Assembly (NCBI GenBank): GCA_001695595.3 | Contig: MBPM02000016.1 | Span: 806,001 to 870,000 of the forward strand | DNA: 64,000 nucleotides | Source of the DNA: Plasmopara viticola | Lineage: Eukaryota > Oomycota > Peronosporomycetes > Peronosporales > Peronosporaceae | Direction of reading: 5' to 3' | The notes under the pieces: generated by a model | Databases searched by the model: none | Told to the model about the DNA's origin: nothing | Seen by the model: the letters and a program-made list of their open reading frames with translations, nothing else | Shown: positions 59,641 through 64,000 of the stretch, in pieces | Layout of the letters: every line of letters starts with the position of its first letter | How positions within the stretch are numbered: the stretch's first letter is position 1 | Made by a program: the position numbers and the translations under genes

Positions 59641-61041
59641 GCGGTAAGCCAAAAATGGACAAAAGTGGTATAGAGGAAAAGAGTTCTAAAAGATGCTTGT
59701 AGACAGAGTGCGATGCTGTATCAATGAGCCCTACCACTGCGCGTGAAGTGGCACTTAAACCGAATGGTATAGAATGGAAAAAGCATATGGTGCATGCTTT
59801 CACCAGCATGATTGTGTCTACGTCACGGCATTAAGGATCAAGCTGTGCAGATGCACTCAGAGTGGCGCGAATGGTCTGCAAAGCAGCGCTCGTTATGAGC
59901 TACGTTTTGCTGCAAATCATACAAGCTATAACTGGCTTAATCCAAGGTAATGTGGACGTATGTGGTAGACATTCAATAAATCAAAGCTTTCGTAAAAATA
60001 AACACTCTAGTGCGTGATACAGTTAGTCCAAGGCCAAGGATCCTGAACGCCGTTCATCCAACCATGTGTTGTAACACATTTTCCGCTTAGCAGCTAAAAC
60101 ATTTTTCATCACTAGTGTCAATGTGAGAGTCAGGGCTTAATGCACGATTGTTAGAATGCGAATGCAACGATTTAAGAAGCTTTGCAATTGACAAACTCTT
60201 TATAAAGACAACAGCAGCGCATGGCGCTTTACAATCGGGACTGACAATTGTTGTCAAAGGCTTATCCACTTGACTTTTGCATCACTTGCAGGAAGAAACA
60301 ACAAATTTAAGGAGTTCGAATTAACCAATAGTTTGTTTTCTGACCAATTTGCTCGTCGATATGACTTAGGAGGGTCTAGATTAGACGTGGCTGTAAAGAC
60401 GATTAATGCTCGTTTATATACTCTTTTAAGAAAAGCGGTATTTTTGATAGCACGATGGCCTTGAAGCATATACCTTTCCGCGCTCAAGCTGTAATGGATT
60501 TTTGAGGCAAAGCTTGCTACAGTCTTAAGAGACAATAAAGCGAAACTCATTGCAAGATGATTACCGTCGATCATAAATGACTTTAAAGTAAACGTATTGG
60601 GATGTGATCCCAAGAAACCCTCTATGAAGTCATCGTTGTGCTTTGCACACATCAAGGCATCAATGACGACGTACAATTGCTTTGATAAAGGTCAGTGTCA
60701 CGATACGCAGTATTTGTTTATTGAACATAAGTAGTTATATGACGAACACATCAGTCATAGTTTGGACAAGCAAGCCCCACTCCCACTCCGCACTGATACC
60801 TAGGTGGGATCAATTTGCGTGTTGTGCATCGTATACAGCTATAATAAGCTAAAGGTGGCCGGAATCGTAACGCAAGCACCTATTTTTTAGAATAAAGTGT
60901 GTGTTGTAGTATTACCCGATTCTTTATCCAAAAGAGTAAGAGAATGACATCAATTGACCGCGTCGGGACTTCATTATGCTTGATTTCTCTCAAAAGGACC
61001 TGCGAGGCCTTATTGGTGAAGACCAAGCTGACCTACATCGC
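59641..61041. other. Gene-free AT-rich region
   Basis: Open frames on both strands at 60254-60676 and 60899-61081 without recognisable motifs; likely decayed mobile sequence. Confidence 0.35.
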
Positions 61042-61240
61042 AAATGGCTTGGCAAAGTTTCGAAATAAGCTTCGATCCTAGGCTGCTTACATAGCAAGAA
61101 GGACATATCTCTACCGCTAACATATATTTGTCGCATCAGCGAATGGCTTGGCAAAGTATTCGAAATAAGCTTCGATCCTAGGCTGCTTACATAGCAAGAA
61201 GGACATATCTCTACCGCTTACATATATTTGTCGCATCAGC
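61042..61240. repeat. Recent ~99-bp tandem duplication
   Basis: AATGGCTTGGCAAAGT begins at 61043 and again at 61142. The units differ by one inserted base (GTTTCG versus GTATTCG region) and one or two substitutions, both ending ATATATTTGTCGCATCAGCG. Near-identity indicates a very recent event. Confidence 0.93.
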
Positions 61241-64000
61241 GCAAACTTCTCGGGTTAACATCAATTTTAAATTCGCTTTTGATGCCTACAGGGGCAACTG
61301 GTGTCCATCGAAACGGCTATGCCGGGAATATTGCTGAAGTTTGCTTGAGTGAAAGCATGCAATACCAAGACGAGTTGTCAGACCGGACGATTAGGCTTTA
61401 CCAAAGCATTTGTAGCCTTCGAGACATACTTAAACCTGTTGTAATCGCCATGAGTAATGCATCCGACTCCCTCATCTAGAAACACGTTCCTTCTTGTAAT
61501 AGCTACCATTGCAGTTTTGTCTATTTTTTATAGCCGCTTTCCGCTCGGTTTTCAAGCACAAAAAAGGTGATAATCTCAAGGACTTTAGCTTTCATTAAAT
61601 GTCATTACTTGTTCTTTTGGCAAAGGAGGCATCAATTAGCATTGTTAACCCCGTAAAGCGTAGTACAGTGGTTTATAATGCGATGTTATCATAGTGGCTT
61701 CAGCGCTATCGTGACAGAACATACTACTGGCGTAGTTCCGGCGAAAAAATGTGTCTTCTTATGCTTTTTTGTCTATTCTTTCTTTCCAATGGGTATTTTG
61801 TTTTTGAGGATCTGAAAGCCACAAATAAGTAATTTTAGTACCGAATCCTTAAAAAATTTAAAATCTGACCAAAGCGCAATGTACGCTGTAGAAAACGCGG
61901 ATCCAAACCATCCTCGCTCTAAACCGAGGATTATTAAATAAATTAATAAAAGGAGTTTAGCCAGCAAAGATCCCAGTAGATTTGGATTCAATAAGGCTGA
62001 GCAATGCTGGCATTTCTTTATTATAGCAAGCCTGCTTGACAGAAATAACAGATTGAGCGGTCAATCATTCCTGTGGGTAATGTCCGTACGTCTGACACGG
62101 ATTGTAAGTGAGCCACTGGGACCATTTTTAGTCGCAGCTCCATTTTGTTGTGGTGAAGCTTTGTTACCTAATTATGTCTTTTTCGCTACCTGTATTCATA
62201 TGATATCCAATGTGTTTGAAGAAGCAATGCTACCTGCGTGCGGAGCTTTGTCTTTTTTCATTCGGTAGCCACCTGCAATACTGGGTGCCTCACCGTGTCT
62301 GCAGGCCCATGTTAATCGCTTGAAGAAGGTTTGTAACTTGCAGTTAGTGGCTCTTCGCTACCCACTCGTTACTTATTTTTTCCGAGACCTTTGAAATTAA
62401 TTTGCGGATGTTTGTTACATACAGTTGATGACAATTTGTTAAACTATATCGTTTTCCGTCCCTTGGGGACCTATGTTACCCTCTTACCCGCAATTGGTGG
62501 CAAATCGGCTAATTTTTATCAACTAAAGACTCATGTCAACCTCGTTTGTTGACCCACCTGAGAACTACGATAAACACATTTAAACACTTTTTTGAGCACC
62601 ATTAATAATCATTGCTACCAGCGGAAATTGCGTTCCCGCTAAAAAAGGCTCTAAACGTTCTTACGTCCACCATCGTCAATACATCAGTAGCTTCATAACC
62701 ATTCATACTTACGCCGGGCGTGTACTTTGTCCCGCCAATTTGACTGGGGCTTAAAATTTCTTAGCCTCGGCAGTTACTGAATTTATTCATGTCAAGGACA
62801 ACAAATGACTCCGTGCTGTTAAAATTCTCAAATATCACAAACATATTCCAAGTCGACCATTATTAACGTCTACAGCCACCCCATAGCCAGTCGAACGGAG
62901 ACTGACGTTCGACTGGGCTAGTCAACATTATGGTAAGCGATCGAAATCGTTTGCTGCCACACAGTTTTTTTACACGCACCGAAGTCTTTTGTCGATCAAG
63001 TCTCGAAATGGGTAATTATAATATTGCACCCTTGCGCGTAAAGCCAGCACGCTGGGTTTCCTTGGTGTGCATCAACCTCACAACCTTCTTTTAAACGGAG
63101 CTTTAGGACCCCTTGCTCATTGTGACCGGTGTTTCCTTAATTTGAGGGTGCGGCTTGTGTCAGCGACTCTTCGAAGACCTTGGAGTAGAAAAGAGTTCAT
63201 TTCATTATTTTCCTTTTTGAGAAGCACGATCCTTGGCCCAGCCATAGCGACAAATATTGCAATCGCTCAGCACCGCTTTCATCCATTAGGCTGGACTTGA
63301 GTATGTGGACCACTAATCGAGTTTCTTAAAACCGAGAAACTGCTTTCCGAAAGAGCGGGCCTGTCCGTGACCTATTTCTCCTGACTTAGTTGGTGAGCTG
63401 TACCCTATCAACGGAGGGCGCCAGCTTTCTAATTGGTGAATATGTTAATAAAGCTCTCAATTTTCTTGATTGCAGACAAAAAAGGCGTAAGCGCTGGCGA
63501 AGATGAAATACCGCCGTTGCTCTTAACTGAACTTTCATGTGTTCCTAAAGCCCTAAAAATTCTTACCTTGCAGCCAACTTTTCAGTCCAGTAATTCTTCC
63601 GAGCAGCGCGACGGAAAGCGTCGTTCAGTAGACCCTCGAATCTTTGCGAGGCGTCTGCTTGAGTGAACTTTGGATTTACATCCAGGTGTGACGGGATCAC
63701 TAAGCGGCTTGCACGAATAAACGTGTTGAAAGATATGAAGTCTTCCGGTGAATGACTGATTTCTTATCCTGGTAAGAAAACGAAGTGTAGGATAGACTGT
63801 AGCTGGAAGACTGACTTAATTGGTACTATAATTTCTTGCTATTTGTCTTGCCCCTCAGGGAGGAACTTTATCCCTTTTGCTTACGATCCCCTTTAAACGG
63901 AAAGTCAGCTTTTAACATAAAGACCCAGCTTTGAGGCAGAAACTTTCTATCGTGCCGCGAAGCGCTTGACGAAGCTTTCTTGTCACTATCGTTGCACTAC
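61241..64000. other. Gene-free AT-rich region to the window end
   Basis: No gene recognised. Frames at 61228-61479, 62053-62268, 63067-63300 and 63433-63666 lack family motifs. The last is hydrophobic at its start and ends in a basic ARRLLE, but has no RXLR-like layout. Confidence 0.35.

Noticed and set aside
63433..63666. Possible secreted RXLR effector
   Set aside because: It has a hydrophobic start, but the ARRLLE motif is at the extreme C-terminus rather than at residues 30-60, and no EER follows.

Overview
The window looks like oomycete nuclear DNA, most likely from a Phytophthora or downy-mildew type genome. Conserved eukaryotic genes are split by many short introns (mostly 50-85 nt, often with GTACGT/GTAAGT-like donors and YAG acceptors). 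They sit as small GC-richer islands in long, AT-rich, decayed transposon-filled stretches. The organism call is an inference from gene content, intron style and transposon types; no marker gene fixes the species. All spliced models were built by eye from conserved protein motifs, reading phase and splice dinucleotides, and have no transcript support.

Layout. 0.9-1.9 kb: a BCCIP/Bcp1-like protein (+). 9.3-11.5 kb: a convergent pair, a complex I assembly factor NDUFAF6-like gene (+, 4 exons) and a KIX-domain MED15-like coactivator (-, 2 exons). 15.5-19.3 kb: a convergent pair whose stop codons lie 48 bp apart, a nucleotide-sugar transporter (+) and a six-exon FAD monooxygenase of the phenol-hydroxylase type (-). 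27.7-29.1 kb: the ribosome-assembly WD40 protein GRWD1/Rrb1 (-). 38.8-42.2 kb: two tandem minus-strand genes, a CaMKK/GRIK-like protein kinase (11 exons) and a ROGDI/Rav2-like protein (7 exons). 51.3-54.3 kb: a PX-domain protein (+) facing a dolichyldiphosphatase (-, 5 exons).

The rest is mobile DNA and its debris. The key element is an apparently intact LINE-type retrotransposon at 47.8-51.0 kb: one 1042-residue ORF with endonuclease and reverse transcriptase, flanked by a 12-bp target-site duplication. Two ~300-340 bp elements (2.8-3.1 kb and 8.9-9.2 kb) consist of the same LINE's 5' end, a 31-bp internal piece and its 3' end, joined at identical junctions. They are a non-autonomous, short internally deleted family probably mobilised by the LINE. 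A decayed ~2 kb Mutator-like (MULE) transposon with ~100-bp terminal inverted repeats lies just upstream of the ROGDI gene. There are also a second MULE fragment, a decayed DExH helicase pseudogene, a dispersed degenerate repeat family and several small tandem duplications.

The conserved genes are unrelated housekeeping functions (ribosome biogenesis, mitochondria, glycosylation, V-ATPase regulation, signalling) and do not form a pathway. Points worth following up are the LINE/derivative pair, mobile elements lying close upstream of start codons, unusually short introns (33 and 36 nt in the ROGDI gene; 19 or 31 nt in the kinase), and an in-frame stop between two candidate start codons of the sugar transporter. 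No secreted RXLR or Crinkler effector gene was recognised.
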